Assembly (NCBI RefSeq): GCF_025345615.1
Contig: NZ_JAODWD010000002.1
Span: forward strand, 186,001-250,000
Length of the DNA: 64,000 nt
DNA from: Mycobacterium deserti
GTDB taxonomy: Bacteria; Actinomycetota; Actinomycetes; Mycobacteriales; Mycobacteriaceae
Direction of reading: 5' to 3'
Both the position numbers and the translations under genes were made by a program. This document shows, one piece after another, positions 34,968 to 49,485 of this stretch (position 1 is the first letter of the stretch; each line of letters opens with the position of its first letter). The notes beneath the pieces are model-generated. The model saw only the letters and a list, made by a program, of their open reading frames with translations. It had not been told where the DNA came from and searched no databases.

Positions 34968-36277
34968 ACGACGCGGACGAGAGGAGCAATAACGGCAGCA
35001 GCCGTGATCCGTTGACCGCGCTGTATGGGGACGACCTTCCGGTCCAGCCCGATCCGGCGTTCGCCGCGCACCTGCGTGCGCGCCTGGAGTCGGCGCTGGT
35101 GCTGCCCAGACGAACCGAAGGAGTGGAAATGAGTGGAACCGATACCGCCATCGCAAACCTCAACCGACCCACGGACGAGCCCGCCGCTACCGTGCCACGC
35201 AGCGCGGCGGTGCCCTATCTGACCGTCAGCCGGGCCGCCGACGCGATCGCCTGGTACGTCGACGCGCTGGGTGCCGCCGTCGTCGGTGAACCATTCGAGA
35301 TGGACGACGGCCGCATCGGGCACGCCGAACTGGCGCTGTCCGGGGGCGTCTTCTACCTCGCCGACGAGTATCCCGAGATCGGCGTGAAAGCACCTGCACC
35401 CCAGGCTGTTCCGGTGAGCTTGATGATCGCGGTCGCCGACACCGACGTGGTGCTCGCACGCGCGAGGGACATGGGCGCGACCGTCAACCAGGACGTCCGG
35501 GAAGAACACGGATCGCGCAACGCGACGATCGTCGATCCGTTCGGCCACCGCTGGATGCTGACCGGCCCGGTCACCGGCGGCGCCGTCCCGATCCAGCACG
35601 GCGACGTCGGCTACGTATCGGTGTGGACGCCTGACGCCGACCGCGCCGCGGCGTTCTACGGTCACGTGCTCGGGTGGGTGTACGACCCGGCGACGCATCA
35701 GGTCACGAACACCAGAGGACACATCGGCCTGTTCAGTGTTCCCAGCCGCCAAGGCATGCTCTGCTGCTACGCCGTCACCGATCTCGCGGGCGCGCGGCAG
35801 TCGATTATCGACGGTGGCGGCAGCGTCGGCGAACTGCACGAGTTCGACTTCGGCACGGTGCTCGACGCCACCGACCCAGCGGGCGCGGCGTTCGCGGTGT
35901 TCCGGCCTGCGCCTGCGACTCCCCGACCGGACCGCAATGGGGCTGGGCCAGGGGAACTTTCATACATCACCTATGAGGTGAACGACTCAGCGGCGTTCAA
36001 GAACTTCTACAGCCGCTTTCTGTTCTGGTCGTTCGATCCGGGCAGCATCGACGACGGCTGGCAGATCCGGCAGACGCATCCGATGGCAGGCCTGGCGGGC
36101 GGTAGCGCACACACGGTGACCGTGCCGATGTGGACTGTCGACGACATCGACGCGGCGGTGGCCAGGGTCCGCGAGGCGGGCGGCACGGTGATCGACGAGC
36201 CGTCGCAGCAGTCGTACGGAGTGTCGGCGTTGTGCACCGACGACCAGGGCACCCGCTTCTATCTCGGCCAGTTCTAA
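34964..36277 (+). CDS. Triple VOC/glyoxalase-domain protein coupled to an ECF sigma factor
   Basis: A 437-residue protein. Residues 1-50 (DPLTALYGDDLPVQPDPAFAAHLRARLESAL) are a small helical segment often found beside actinobacterial ECF factors. Then come three VOC folds: about 70-195 (PhnB-like, PYLTVSRAADAIAWYVDALGA ... VDPFGHRWMLTGP), 205-310 (GYVSVWTPDADRAAAFYGHVLGW) and 320-437 (YITYEVNDSAAFKNFYSRFLFW ... GTRFYLGQF). VOC folds work in pairs to bind a metal and a small ligand, so the third may pair in a dimer. The reaction is unknown. GGAGGGA precedes the ATG, which overlaps the sigma factor stop. Confidence 0.85.
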   Translation: MNDADERSNNGSSRDPLTALYGDDLPVQPDPAFAAHLRARLESALVLPRRTEGVEMSGTDTAIANLNRPTDEPAATVPRSAAVPYLTVSRAADAIAWYVDALGAAVVGEPFEMDDGRIGHAELALSGGVFYLADEYPEIGVKAPAPQAVPVSLMIAVADTDVVLARARDMGATVNQDVREEHGSRNATIVDPFGHRWMLTGPVTGGAVPIQHGDVGYVSVWTPDADRAAAFYGHVLGWVYDPATHQVTNTRGHIGLFSVPSRQGMLCCYAVTDLAGARQSIIDGGGSVGELHEFDFGTVLDATDPAGAAFAVFRPAPATPRPDRNGAGPGELSYITYEVNDSAAFKNFYSRFLFWSFDPGSIDDGWQIRQTHPMAGLAGGSAHTVTVPMWTVDDIDAAVARVREAGGTVIDEPSQQSYGVSALCTDDQGTRFYLGQF

Positions 36278-36281
36278 CAGG

Positions 36282-36330
36282 GATTTCGGTGCGCTAATCG
36301 TCGCTCAGCGGTCGTTTGCGCGCCGAAATC
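36282..36330. repeat. Inverted repeat between converging genes, possible terminator
   Basis: GATTTCGGTGCGC (36282-36294) and GCGCGCCGAAATC (36318-36330) are complementary with one mismatch, around a 23-base spacer. It fills almost the whole gap between the VOC gene and the reductase gene and could end both transcripts. The sequence resembles short repeats seen at mycobacterial gene ends. Confidence 0.7.
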
Positions 36331-36332
36331 GC

Positions 36333-37508
36333 TCAGCCGAGGACGTCGGAGATCGGCGCGCCCGTCGCGATCTTGTTGCGGGTCTTCATCACCTTGCCGG
36401 GCATCCCGCCGCCGACCACGCCGACGACGATGCCGTCGCGCTCGTAGTACGCCAGGAACTTGCGGCCGTCGTCCTCGACGACATGCACGGTGTCGTCGGC
36501 CTCCGGCTCGCCCAGGCACTGGATCTTGACGTCGTACTGGTCGCTCCAGAAGTACGGCACCGAGACCGCTGCCGACGCCTCCTTGCCCATCAGCGTGGGA
36601 ATCAACGCGCGGGCCTGGTCGGCGACGTTGCTCCAATGCTCAACGCGCACTTGATGTCCCTGCGTGTGCCGCCACGACGCGACGTCCCCTATCGCCCACA
36701 CGTGCGGCGCGCTCGCTCGGCCGTGCTCGTCGCAGACAACGCCGTTGTCCAACTCGATGCCGCTGCCCTCCAGCCACTCCGTGGCCGGGCGCGATCCGAT
36801 GCCGACGACCACCAGGTCGGCGTCCAGTTCGCTGCCGTCAGCGAGGACCACCTTCTCGACGCGATCGCTGCCGCCGACCTCGGAGACGCCGACCCCACAC
36901 CGCACGTCGACACCCTCGGCGCGGTGCAACCGGGTCACCAAGTCCCCGATCTGCTCGCCGAGCACCGACGCCAGCGGGGCCGGCTGCGGTTCGACGAGAA
37001 CGACGTCGACACCCATCTTGCGCAGGCTCGCTGCCACCTCGCAGCCGATGAAGCCGGCTCCGATGACAACCGCCTTGCGTGCGGTCGCGGCGTGCGCGCG
37101 CAGGGCGAGGCTCTCGTCGAACGAACGCAGAACGTGGATGCCTGCAAGATCGGGAAACGACGGAATCCGCTTGGGCACCAGACCGGTGGCAATGATCAAC
37201 TCGTTGTAACCGAGGTCGCTGCCGTCGGACAGCCTGATGGTCTGCGCCGCGGTGTCGACCGACTGCGCCGCCTTGCCTAGCAGCACCGTGATGTCGTTCT
37301 CGTCGTAGAATTCGCGCGGCTTGAGCGTGACGTCGTCGGTCTCGCTGCGCAGCACTTCCTTCGACAGCGGTGGCCGGTCGTACGGCAAATGGTCCTCGTC
37401 GCTGACGATGGTGACCGGCCCGCTGTACTCCGACCGGCGCAACTGTTCGGCCGTGCGAGCGGCCGCGAGGCCGCCGCCGACGATGACGATTCCCCCATTA
37501 GAGGTCAT
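36333..37508 (-). CDS. Ferredoxin reductase-like FAD/NAD(P)H oxidoreductase
   Basis: A 391-residue flavoprotein that would carry electrons from NAD(P)H to a ferredoxin or similar partner. It has the FAD motif GGGLAAARTAEQLRR (residues 10-24), the NAD(P) motif GAGFIGCEVAASLRKMG (about 150-166) and the second FAD contact VWAIGDVA. It matches M. tuberculosis Rv0688 in place and type (recalled). No ferredoxin gene is adjacent. The P450 at 23.6 kb lacks its own redox partner, but any link is only possible, not shown. Confidence 0.92.
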   Translation of the reverse strand: MTSNGGIVIVGGGLAAARTAEQLRRSEYSGPVTIVSDEDHLPYDRPPLSKEVLRSETDDVTLKPREFYDENDITVLLGKAAQSVDTAAQTIRLSDGSDLGYNELIIATGLVPKRIPSFPDLAGIHVLRSFDESLALRAHAATARKAVVIGAGFIGCEVAASLRKMGVDVVLVEPQPAPLASVLGEQIGDLVTRLHRAEGVDVRCGVGVSEVGGSDRVEKVVLADGSELDADLVVVGIGSRPATEWLEGSGIELDNGVVCDEHGRASAPHVWAIGDVASWRHTQGHQVRVEHWSNVADQARALIPTLMGKEASAAVSVPYFWSDQYDVKIQCLGEPEADDTVHVVEDDGRKFLAYYERDGIVVGVVGGGMPGKVMKTRNKIATGAPISDVLG

Positions 37509-37580
37509 GGGCAGTTTTTACAGGATGCGCGCGGGCATTGGTCCGCCACCCCGGCTACTGGTGCTCAGCGCCACCCGGGT

Positions 37581-38027
37581 TCAGCCACGGTCCCGGTCGA
37601 TCACGTTGGTCAGTACCACGATGCTCTCGCTGCGCTCTACGTCGGCTGCGGAGCGAATCTTCTCCAACGCCTCTTCCAGGTGGCGCATGTCGCGTGCGAG
37701 GACATGCAGCATCGCGTCAGCGGTGCCGGTGACCGTCGCGGCACTGATGACCTCCGGAATGTCAATCCAGGCCGCCCGCAACTGTTCTGGGGCAATAGTG
37801 CCGTGCCGGAACACTTGCACATAGGCCTCGGTGGTCCAACCGAGCGCGCTGCGGTCGACAACAGTGGTGAACCCCCGGATCACACCCGTGTCGAGCATCC
37901 TGTCGACCCGACGTTTCACCGCAGGTGCCGACAGGTTCACGTGCGCTCCGATATCCGCGTACGTCGCTCGCGCATCCTTGATCAGTTCGGCCAGGATGCG
38001 CTCGTCGGTGTCGTCCAGACGGTCCAT
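37581..38027 (-). CDS. Lrp/AsnC family transcriptional regulator
   Basis: A 148-residue regulator with an N-terminal winged helix (LDDTDERILAELIKDARATYADIGAHVNLSAPAVKRRVDRM) and a C-terminal RAM ligand domain (GTADAMLHVLARDMRHLEEALEKIR). The ATG at 38027 is used, as GGAGGTG lies 5 bases before it. It is divergent from the arginine/ornithine genes, as in M. tuberculosis Rv2323c-Rv2324, so it likely controls them in response to an amino acid such as arginine or ornithine. Confidence 0.93.
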   Translation of the reverse strand: MDRLDDTDERILAELIKDARATYADIGAHVNLSAPAVKRRVDRMLDTGVIRGFTTVVDRSALGWTTEAYVQVFRHGTIAPEQLRAAWIDIPEVISAATVTGTADAMLHVLARDMRHLEEALEKIRSAADVERSESIVVLTNVIDRDRG

Positions 38028-38106
38028 CGTCACCTCCACGCAACAGATCGCTGTGATTCTACGCGTAATGCAATGGTTCGTTTGTGTACAAGCAATGAAC
38101 GGCGAT

Positions 38107-38119
38107 TGATTGCAAATCA
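38107..38119. promoter_or_regulatory. Candidate AsnC-type operator
   Basis: TGATT-GCA-AATCA is a small perfect palindrome 21 bases before the start of the arginine-enzyme gene, in the gap shared with the AsnC gene. Its size and AT-rich half-sites fit Lrp/AsnC sites, but a single short element is weak evidence. Confidence 0.4.
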
Positions 38120-38140
38120 GCGCGCCAATATCGTCGATCT

Positions 38141-38946
38141 ATGACCTTCAGACGTGCACGTCGTCGCCATTACGCGATGACGGCGCCAACCTTCTTCGCC
38201 GTCGAGTACGCGATCAACCCATGGATGGACATGTCGGCGTCGGTCGACACTCACAGCGCATTGAACCAGTGGGAGACGCTGCGCCAGACCTACAAGGAGC
38301 TGGGCCACACCGTCGAAACGATCGAACCCGTCGCGGGACTACCCGACATGGTCTACGCCGCCAACGGCGGTCTTCTCGTCGGCGGCAAGGCGGTCGTCGC
38401 GAAGTTCGCCTATCCGCAGCGCGACGGCGAGTCAGCGGCCTATGCCGAATGGATGACCCGCCACGGGTACCAGCCGGTCGAGACGCGCCATACCAACGAG
38501 GGCCAGGGTGATCTTCTGGTGGTCGGCTCGATTCTCCTCGCGGGACACGGGTTTCGCACCGATCGTCGGGCGCACGATGAGATCGCTTCGATCGTCGGGA
38601 TGCCTGTCGTGAGCCTGGAACTGGTCGACCCGCGGTTCTACCACCTCGACACGGCGTTGACGGTGCTCGACGACAGCACCGTCGCGTACTACCCGCCGGC
38701 GTTCAGCGACGCGTCGCGCGCAATCTTGCGGGACCTCTTTCCCGACGCCATCGAAGTCGCCGACGCCGACGCCGACGTACTGGGCCTCAACGCGGTCTCC
38801 GACGGCCTCAACGTCGTCCTGCCTGCGGCCGCGACCGGCTACGCCGACCAACTGCGCCGCGCCGGATTCCGGCCCATCGGCGTCGACCTCTCCGAACTGC
38901 TCAAGGGCGGTGGATCCATCAAATGCTGCACGCTGGAGGTACATCC

Positions 38947-38950
<4 letters not shown>
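38141..38950 (+). CDS. Arginine dihydrolase / dimethylargininase-like enzyme (amidinotransferase fold)
   Basis: A 269-residue guanidino-modifying enzyme of the DDAH/arginine deiminase fold. The catalytic His is in RFYHLDTAL (H168) and the nucleophilic Cys in GSIKCCTLEV (C262 or C263). In place of the acidic residue of DDAH the first substrate loop reads MVYAANGG, with Asn75 in the position I recall as key for arginine dihydrolase (arginine to ornithine, CO2 and two ammonia). Its end overlaps rocD, which uses ornithine; that supports ornithine rather than citrulline as product. Annotation as DDAH remains the alternative. The start is set by the conserved RRHYAM...FFAVEYAINPWMD start. Confidence 0.85.
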
Positions 38951-41947
<2,997 letters not shown>

Positions 41948-42037
41948 GGCCGAGCTCCATTCGTCGCAAGCACTTTCGGGGTGTCAGATTATCGCCAAAC
42001 CCCGGCCGGTGAGCCGTATCGTCCGGGGACACACGCC

Positions 42038-42074
42038 GCTATGCCGCAAGCCTCGGGTCGGCTTGCGGCATAGC
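42038..42074 (-). terminator. Strong terminator after the cutinase gene
   Basis: Perfect 15-base arms (GCTATGCCGCAAGCC and complement) around a 7-base loop, 20 bases past the cutinase stop. There is no U tract, as is common in mycobacteria. The stem is strong enough to isolate the SHOCT gene from cutinase transcription. Confidence 0.85.
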
Positions 42075-42093
42075 TGGGTTGGGCAGTGTGGGT

Positions 42094-42936
42094 TTAGCCG
42101 GTCGGCGTCGTCGCGCCCAGCGGCGAGATCTGGCTGGCCTCGGGCGTCGCAGACGCCGGTCCGACGAGCTGGTACAGCGGCTGCGTCCACCGGTAGCCGG
42201 AGGTCTTCGTGGTGTAGCCGGTGTGAATGGCCGTCGAGATCGGTGACGTCTCTTCCGCCTCGGGGTCGTAGTCGCAGACCGCGTCGCCGAGCTCGCAGAC
42301 ACTGATCGTCTTGGCGCCGATGGCCGGAGGCAGAGGTGCGGGTGCGTGCGCCAGGATCGGCCAGTCCTGCGCGACACCCTTGCCCTTGCCGGGCACGGCC
42401 GTGACCGAACCGATGTTGATCGTCGGATCCGCGGGCAACCGGTCGCCGTCGGCGATCAGCAGGGCGCCCACCACATTCGGAATGGCGCCGAGTGCGTGCA
42501 GATTACGGTGCACCACCATCGCGCCCTGCGAATAACCCGCGAGGACGACCTTGGACGTCGGGCACTTCGCCGCGAACGCCGCGTACTGGGCACCGAGCGC
42601 TGTCGCCCCGGCGTCCACACTGCTCATGAAGCCCATCCACTCGCCGACGCCGCCGTCGTCATCGGGCACCGCAACGGCGGGATACTCGACCGCCTCGGCG
42701 GTCATCGTGCGTCCGTCGGCGGTGACGAGCTGCTGCAGATCAAGGTACGACTGGTAGACGTCGGAGCCCATACCGGCATTGGCAGTCAGATCGCCGTCGC
42801 GCTGACCTGAACCGGCTGCGCCCATCCAATGCACGTCGGGACAGCTCGGTTGCGCTTGCGCGCTGCCGGCCAGACCGACGAATGCTGCACCGGCCACAGC
42901 GGCTGCGCAGCCCAACGTCATGATGCGACGAAACAC
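42094..42936 (-). CDS. Secreted cutinase family esterase
   Basis: A 280-residue exported serine esterase. Signal peptide from the GTG at 42936 (VFRRIMTLGCAAAVAGAAF ... AQAQ, cut near residue 29), with a ribosome-binding GAAGGG about 11 bases upstream. The nucleophile is in VVLAGYSQGAMVVH; the Asp and His come later (CELGDAVCDYD and AIHTGYT), with the paired cysteines of cutinases. Mycobacterial cutinase-like proteins act as esterases or phospholipases in the envelope. It ends in a Pro/Thr tail. Bounded by a strong terminator. Confidence 0.9.
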   Translation of the reverse strand: MFRRIMTLGCAAAVAGAAFVGLAGSAQAQPSCPDVHWMGAAGSGQRDGDLTANAGMGSDVYQSYLDLQQLVTADGRTMTAEAVEYPAVAVPDDDGGVGEWMGFMSSVDAGATALGAQYAAFAAKCPTSKVVLAGYSQGAMVVHRNLHALGAIPNVVGALLIADGDRLPADPTINIGSVTAVPGKGKGVAQDWPILAHAPAPLPPAIGAKTISVCELGDAVCDYDPEAEETSPISTAIHTGYTTKTSGYRWTQPLYQLVGPASATPEASQISPLGATTPTG

Positions 42937-43047
42937 GATAAACCCGACCCTTCTTTGTCCCGACCAGGGCATACGCGACGTATATCGCCTCTGTGATCAC
43001 AGGCGTTACACGACGTGGCGAAGCCACACCGATGGTCAGACGAAGTC

Positions 43048-43070
43048 GGCGCCCACCGAAGGTGAGCGCC
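43048..43070 (-). terminator. Terminator after the proline-rich protein gene
   Basis: GGCGCCCACC-GAA-GGTGAGCGCC, a 10-base stem with one mismatch, begins 14 bases past the stop. It is similar in sequence to the terminator behind tuf (44152-44177), as if both derive from one element. Confidence 0.7.
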
Positions 43071-43084
43071 GCCTCAGAGGAACG

Positions 43085-44059
43085 TCAGGAGAATGCCGCC
43101 AGCAGTGGCAGGCTCGGCAGGCCGATCGGTGGCGGCTTGGGCAGCCCGATCGGCGGCGGGGGCGGCATCTTCGGCATCCCGAACGCCGGCGGCGGCGGCA
43201 GCTTGGGCATCCCCATCGGAGGCGGCGGCGGCAGCTGCGGCAGCCCGAACTGCGCCGAGGGGAGATCGCCCAGCGCATCCAACGCGGGCAGGCTGACCGA
43301 GAGCGTCTTGGCCACATCGCCCAGCGCGTCACCCGGGCTGGGCAGCTGCAGAGGCGACGGCAAGTTCGTCAGCGCCTGCGGAACACCCATCAGGGAGGCG
43401 AAGTTGTCGACCACCTGCGCCTGACCTGGAAGCGCACGGGCCACGATCAGCGCGCTGAGAATCTCGGTGGTGTTGTTGGCCGTCGCCACTCCGGCCGCGG
43501 TGACCCAGCCGCCGATGTCGCCGATCAGCGAGCCGACCGCGTCGGCGCTGATGAGCGAGCCTCCCAGACCGTTCAGACCGAAAGCCTGCTGAGTGTAAGG
43601 AGCGACAGCATCGAGCACCTGCTGGGCGTTCGGCGGCGGGGGCAGTTCGGGAAGCTTGGGCAGGGCCGGTGCCGAGACGCTGCCTCCACCGGAGGACGTG
43701 CCGGCACTCGAACGGAACAGGGCCGCCGGGTCCATGGCTCCGGAGCCGCCGCCGGGGCCGCCGGTCAGACCGCCCGGAAGACCACCGGGCAGTCCACCCG
43801 GAAGTCCGGGCGCACTGGTGGGAGCGGGCGCGGCCGGCTTCGGCGCCGGCGCGGCCGCTGCGGGCGTCTCCGTGGAGTCGGACGTTGGCTGCTGAACACT
43901 TTGCGGCCCACTCGAGAACGCCCAGACAAGTACCACAATGGCCGCGACCACCGCGCCGAGGCCGGCGCTGGCGCCTGCCATCACCGCAGGTCGCTGGGTC
44001 CATTTCGACGGCGCCTCGTCGGCAACGGTCGATACAGGCTCCGTCACAGTCGTAGTCAC
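43085..44059 (-). CDS. Proline-rich membrane-anchored protein
   Basis: A 324-residue protein: cytoplasmic N-terminus (35 residues), one membrane helix (ASAGLGAVVAAIVVLVWAF), an Ala/Pro linker, Gly-Leu-Pro repeats (LPGGLPGGLPGG), a helical middle domain of about 120 residues (PPNAQQVLDAVAPYTQQAFGLNG ... GVATANNTTEILSALIVARALPGQ), and a C-terminal tail of repeats around PPPPMGMPKLPPPP. It is likely anchored in the membrane with the rest outside. The GTG at 44059 has GAGGGG 7 bases before it. No known family recognised; Pro-rich tails of this kind occur in mycobacterial envelope proteins. Confidence 0.78.
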   Translation of the reverse strand: MTTTVTEPVSTVADEAPSKWTQRPAVMAGASAGLGAVVAAIVVLVWAFSSGPQSVQQPTSDSTETPAAAAPAPKPAAPAPTSAPGLPGGLPGGLPGGLTGGPGGGSGAMDPAALFRSSAGTSSGGGSVSAPALPKLPELPPPPNAQQVLDAVAPYTQQAFGLNGLGGSLISADAVGSLIGDIGGWVTAAGVATANNTTEILSALIVARALPGQAQVVDNFASLMGVPQALTNLPSPLQLPSPGDALGDVAKTLSVSLPALDALGDLPSAQFGLPQLPPPPPMGMPKLPPPPAFGMPKMPPPPPIGLPKPPPIGLPSLPLLAAFS

Positions 44060-44151
44060 GGAACAACCCCTCACTTATTGGAATCCCTGTGCAGATACCG
44101 CCAGTGATCACTGGCATGCACGGCCACCGAAGCTTATCACCGCCAACGAAA

Positions 44152-44177
44152 GCGGCGCCCACCTTCGTGGGCGCCGC
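44152..44177 (-). terminator. Terminator of the str operon after tuf
   Basis: Perfect 11-base arms (GCGGCGCCCAC and complement) with a CTTC loop, 20 bases past the tuf stop. On the minus strand the stem is followed by TTTCGTTGG. Confidence 0.88.
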
Positions 44178-44197
44178 CTCGCGGTACTGAAATCAGA

Positions 44198-45388
<1,191 letters not shown>

Positions 45389-45472
45389 TGTGGTGTCCTC
45401 CTGGACTGTGTTGGTGCTTCTTGTAAAGCAGTGATGATCTTTGCAGTTGTCGTACGCCGCGCGCCAACCGGG

Positions 45473-47578
<2,106 letters not shown>

Positions 47579-47629
47579 AGAAGTCTTCTCTCTCGCTTGG
47601 TAGTTGCTGTTGTCAGCCGTATGCGTTAG

Positions 47630-47653
47630 CGCCTCGGCAGCACCGCCGAGGCG
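47630..47653 (-). terminator. Hairpin between rpsG and fusA
   Basis: Perfect 9-base arms (CGCCTCGGC and complement) with a 6-base loop, 6 bases past the rpsG stop. With no U tract it may be a partial terminator or RNA processing point that sets the ratio of ribosomal protein to factor synthesis within the str operon. Confidence 0.6.
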
Positions 47654-47658
47654 TCACA

Positions 47659-48129
47659 TCACCAGCGGTAGTGCGCGAAGGCGCGGTTTGCCTCGGCCAT
47701 CTTGTGGGTGTCCTCGCGGCGTTTGACCGCGGCGCCGAGCCCGTTGCTGGCATCGAGGATCTCGTTGGCCAGACGCTCGATCATGGTCTTTTCGCGGCGG
47801 GCCTTGGAGAAGCTGACCAGCCAGCGCAGTGCCAGCGTGACCGAGCGATCCGGGCGCACCTCGACGGGCACCTGGTAGGTCGCACCACCGACGCGGCGGC
47901 TGCGCACCTCGAGGGCGGGCTTGACGTTGTCGAGCGCGCGCTTGAGGGTGACGACCGGATCGGTGCCGGTCTTGTCGCGGGCCTGTTCGAGCGCACCATA
48001 AACAATGCGCTCGGCCAGTGATTTCTTCCCGTCCAGGAGCACCTTGTTGACCAGCTGGGTGACCAGCTGCGATCCGTAGACCGGGTCGTTGACCAATGGA
48101 CGCTTGGGTGCGGGCCCCTTGCGCGGCAT
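47659..48129 (-). CDS. rpsG: 30S ribosomal protein S7
   Basis: A 156-residue S7, full length, which starts assembly of the 30S head and contacts E-site tRNA. The conserved [12 protein letters not shown] start and [15 protein letters not shown] and [21 protein letters not shown] segments are present. It overlaps the rpsL stop by one base. Confidence 0.98.
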   Translation of the reverse strand: MPRKGPAPKRPLVNDPVYGSQLVTQLVNKVLLDGKKSLAERIVYGALEQARDKTGTDPVVTLKRALDNVKPALEVRSRRVGGATYQVPVEVRPDRSVTLALRWLVSFSKARREKTMIERLANEILDASNGLGAAVKRREDTHKMAEANRAFAHYRW

Positions 48130-48503
48130 CAGCTCTTCTCCTTCTTGGCGCCGTAGCGGCTGCGCGCTTGCTTACGGTTCTTCACACCCTGGGTGTCCAG
48201 CGAGCCTCGGATGATCTTGTACCGCACACCGGGCAGGTCCTTCACACGACCGCCGCGCACCAGCACCATGGAGTGCTCCTGCAGGTTGTGGCCCTCGCCG
48301 GGGATGTAGGCGGTGACCTCGACCGCGCTGGTCAGCTTGACGCGCGCGACCTTGCGAAGTGCCGAGTTCGGCTTCTTCGGCGTGGTTGTGTACACGCGGG
48401 TGCACACACCACGGCGCTGCGGGCTGCCCTTGAGGGCCGCGGTCTTCACCTTGGCGATCTTGTCGCGGCGACCCTTGCGGACCAGCTGCTGGATGGTTGG
48501 CAT
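48129..48503 (-). CDS. rpsL: 30S ribosomal protein S12
   Basis: A 124-residue S12, full length, in the decoding centre. The two lysines changed in streptomycin-resistant mycobacteria (K43 in [11 protein letters not shown] and K88 in [11 protein letters not shown]) are wild type. It is the first gene of the str operon. Confidence 0.98.
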   Translation of the reverse strand: MPTIQQLVRKGRRDKIAKVKTAALKGSPQRRGVCTRVYTTTPKKPNSALRKVARVKLTSAVEVTAYIPGEGHNLQEHSMVLVRGGRVKDLPGVRYKIIRGSLDTQGVKNRKQARSRYGAKKEKS

Positions 48504-48820
48504 CTACCGGCTTTCTGTGTTGCTCGTCTGTCTCTAAGTCGTTCCGAAGTTCTCTGTACTGCAGTTATGTCCCGCTCGCTTACCCCGCGACCGGGTGTGT
48601 CGCACGCGTCCGCACCGAAATTCCGGTGGCATAGTGGACATGCGAATTGGCCCGGCGTGCGGGCATGCTTCGCGGCTTTTGTGTCATATCGACCCGCGAT
48701 GCGCCTTATCTGCCAGGCACGAACGTCCACAATACCAGGGTGGCCGCAGCGCTCCAAACTCGTCGAAGCGCCCCTAACTGCAGGTCAACGCCAGCTTCTC
48801 ACACCGCGGGCGCGCAAGCC
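48504..48820. other. 317-base gap holding the str operon leader and promoter
   Basis: No supported gene lies here. On the minus strand TTGTGG followed 16 bases later by GATAAG (around 48735-48708) is the best promoter-like pair, and would give a leader of about 200 bases for rpsL. A small hairpin CACCG/CGGTG (48613-48628) lies in that leader. The TetR gene above ends at 48821 on the same strand and no strong terminator is visible after it, so read-through into rpsL is possible. Confidence 0.35.
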
Positions 48821-49411
48821 TCATCGCCTCTCCATGCCGGAGGCCAGCCTCATCACCATGTCGCTGTACACCGCGTCGGTGTCGATCCCGTTCATGGCCC
48901 CGGTCATCTCCAACAGGACGAAACCGTGCATCGCCGACCAGAACTCCAGCGCCGCGTAGAACGCGTTCTCACCGTCGAGTCCGTAGGAGCCCAGGACGCT
49001 GATCACCGGTGCCGCGGCCGCCCTGGTGGCCTCGGTGAACTCCGGGTCGTCGCCGCCCAGAGGCATCCGGGTGAAGGCCGAATAGCGACCGGGATGGTGA
49101 TGGGCATAGCTGCGGTAAGCGCTGGCCATCGCGATCACCGCGTCGTCGCGGGTGCGGCCCTGTCCCACCGTGTTGAGCATGTTGATGATGTCGCCGACAA
49201 CCCTCATCCGTACGGTGCGGCGCAGGTCATCGAGGCTGTGCACGTGGTTGTACAGCGACGGGCCCTTGGTGCCCAGCTGAGTGGCCAGGGCGTTGATCGT
49301 CAGTGCGTCCCAACCCTCGCGGTCGAGGAAGGTCAGGGCGGCGTTGACGATCGAGTCGCGGCTCAGCCTGGCCGGGCGCCGGCCGGTGGTACTCGACGGC
49401 TGAGATGCCAC
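48821..49411 (-). CDS. TetR family regulator with WHG/TetR_C_33-like domain
   Basis: A 196-residue repressor. The helix-turn-helix lies at residues 17-60 (RDSIVNAALTFLDREGWDALTINALATQLGTKGPSLYNHVHSLDDL). The ligand domain has YRSYAHHHPGRYSAFTRMP and FWSAMHGFVLLEMTGAM, typical of the WHG group. It starts with GTG. A perfect palindrome 46 bases upstream should be its own operator. In M. tuberculosis a TetR gene (Rv0681) also sits just before rpsL. Confidence 0.92.
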   Translation of the reverse strand: MASQPSSTTGRRPARLSRDSIVNAALTFLDREGWDALTINALATQLGTKGPSLYNHVHSLDDLRRTVRMRVVGDIINMLNTVGQGRTRDDAVIAMASAYRSYAHHHPGRYSAFTRMPLGGDDPEFTEATRAAAAPVISVLGSYGLDGENAFYAALEFWSAMHGFVLLEMTGAMNGIDTDAVYSDMVMRLASGMERR

Positions 49412-49456
49412 TGTCGTGCCCCCTCCGGTGTCCGGTCGACCCGCAATCGGGTCAGG

Positions 49457-49481
49457 GCAAAACTAACACCTCTAGTTTTGC
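49457..49481. promoter_or_regulatory. Perfect palindromic TetR operator
   Basis: GCAAAACTA-ACACCTC-TAGTTTTGC has perfect 9-base arms and a 7-base spacer. It lies between the end of a lipoprotein gene (49486) and the start of the TetR gene (49411), upstream of the latter, so autoregulation is likely. TAGTTTTGC-type half-sites are AT-rich and stand out from the GC-rich surroundings. Confidence 0.85.
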
Positions 49482-49485
49482 GAGG

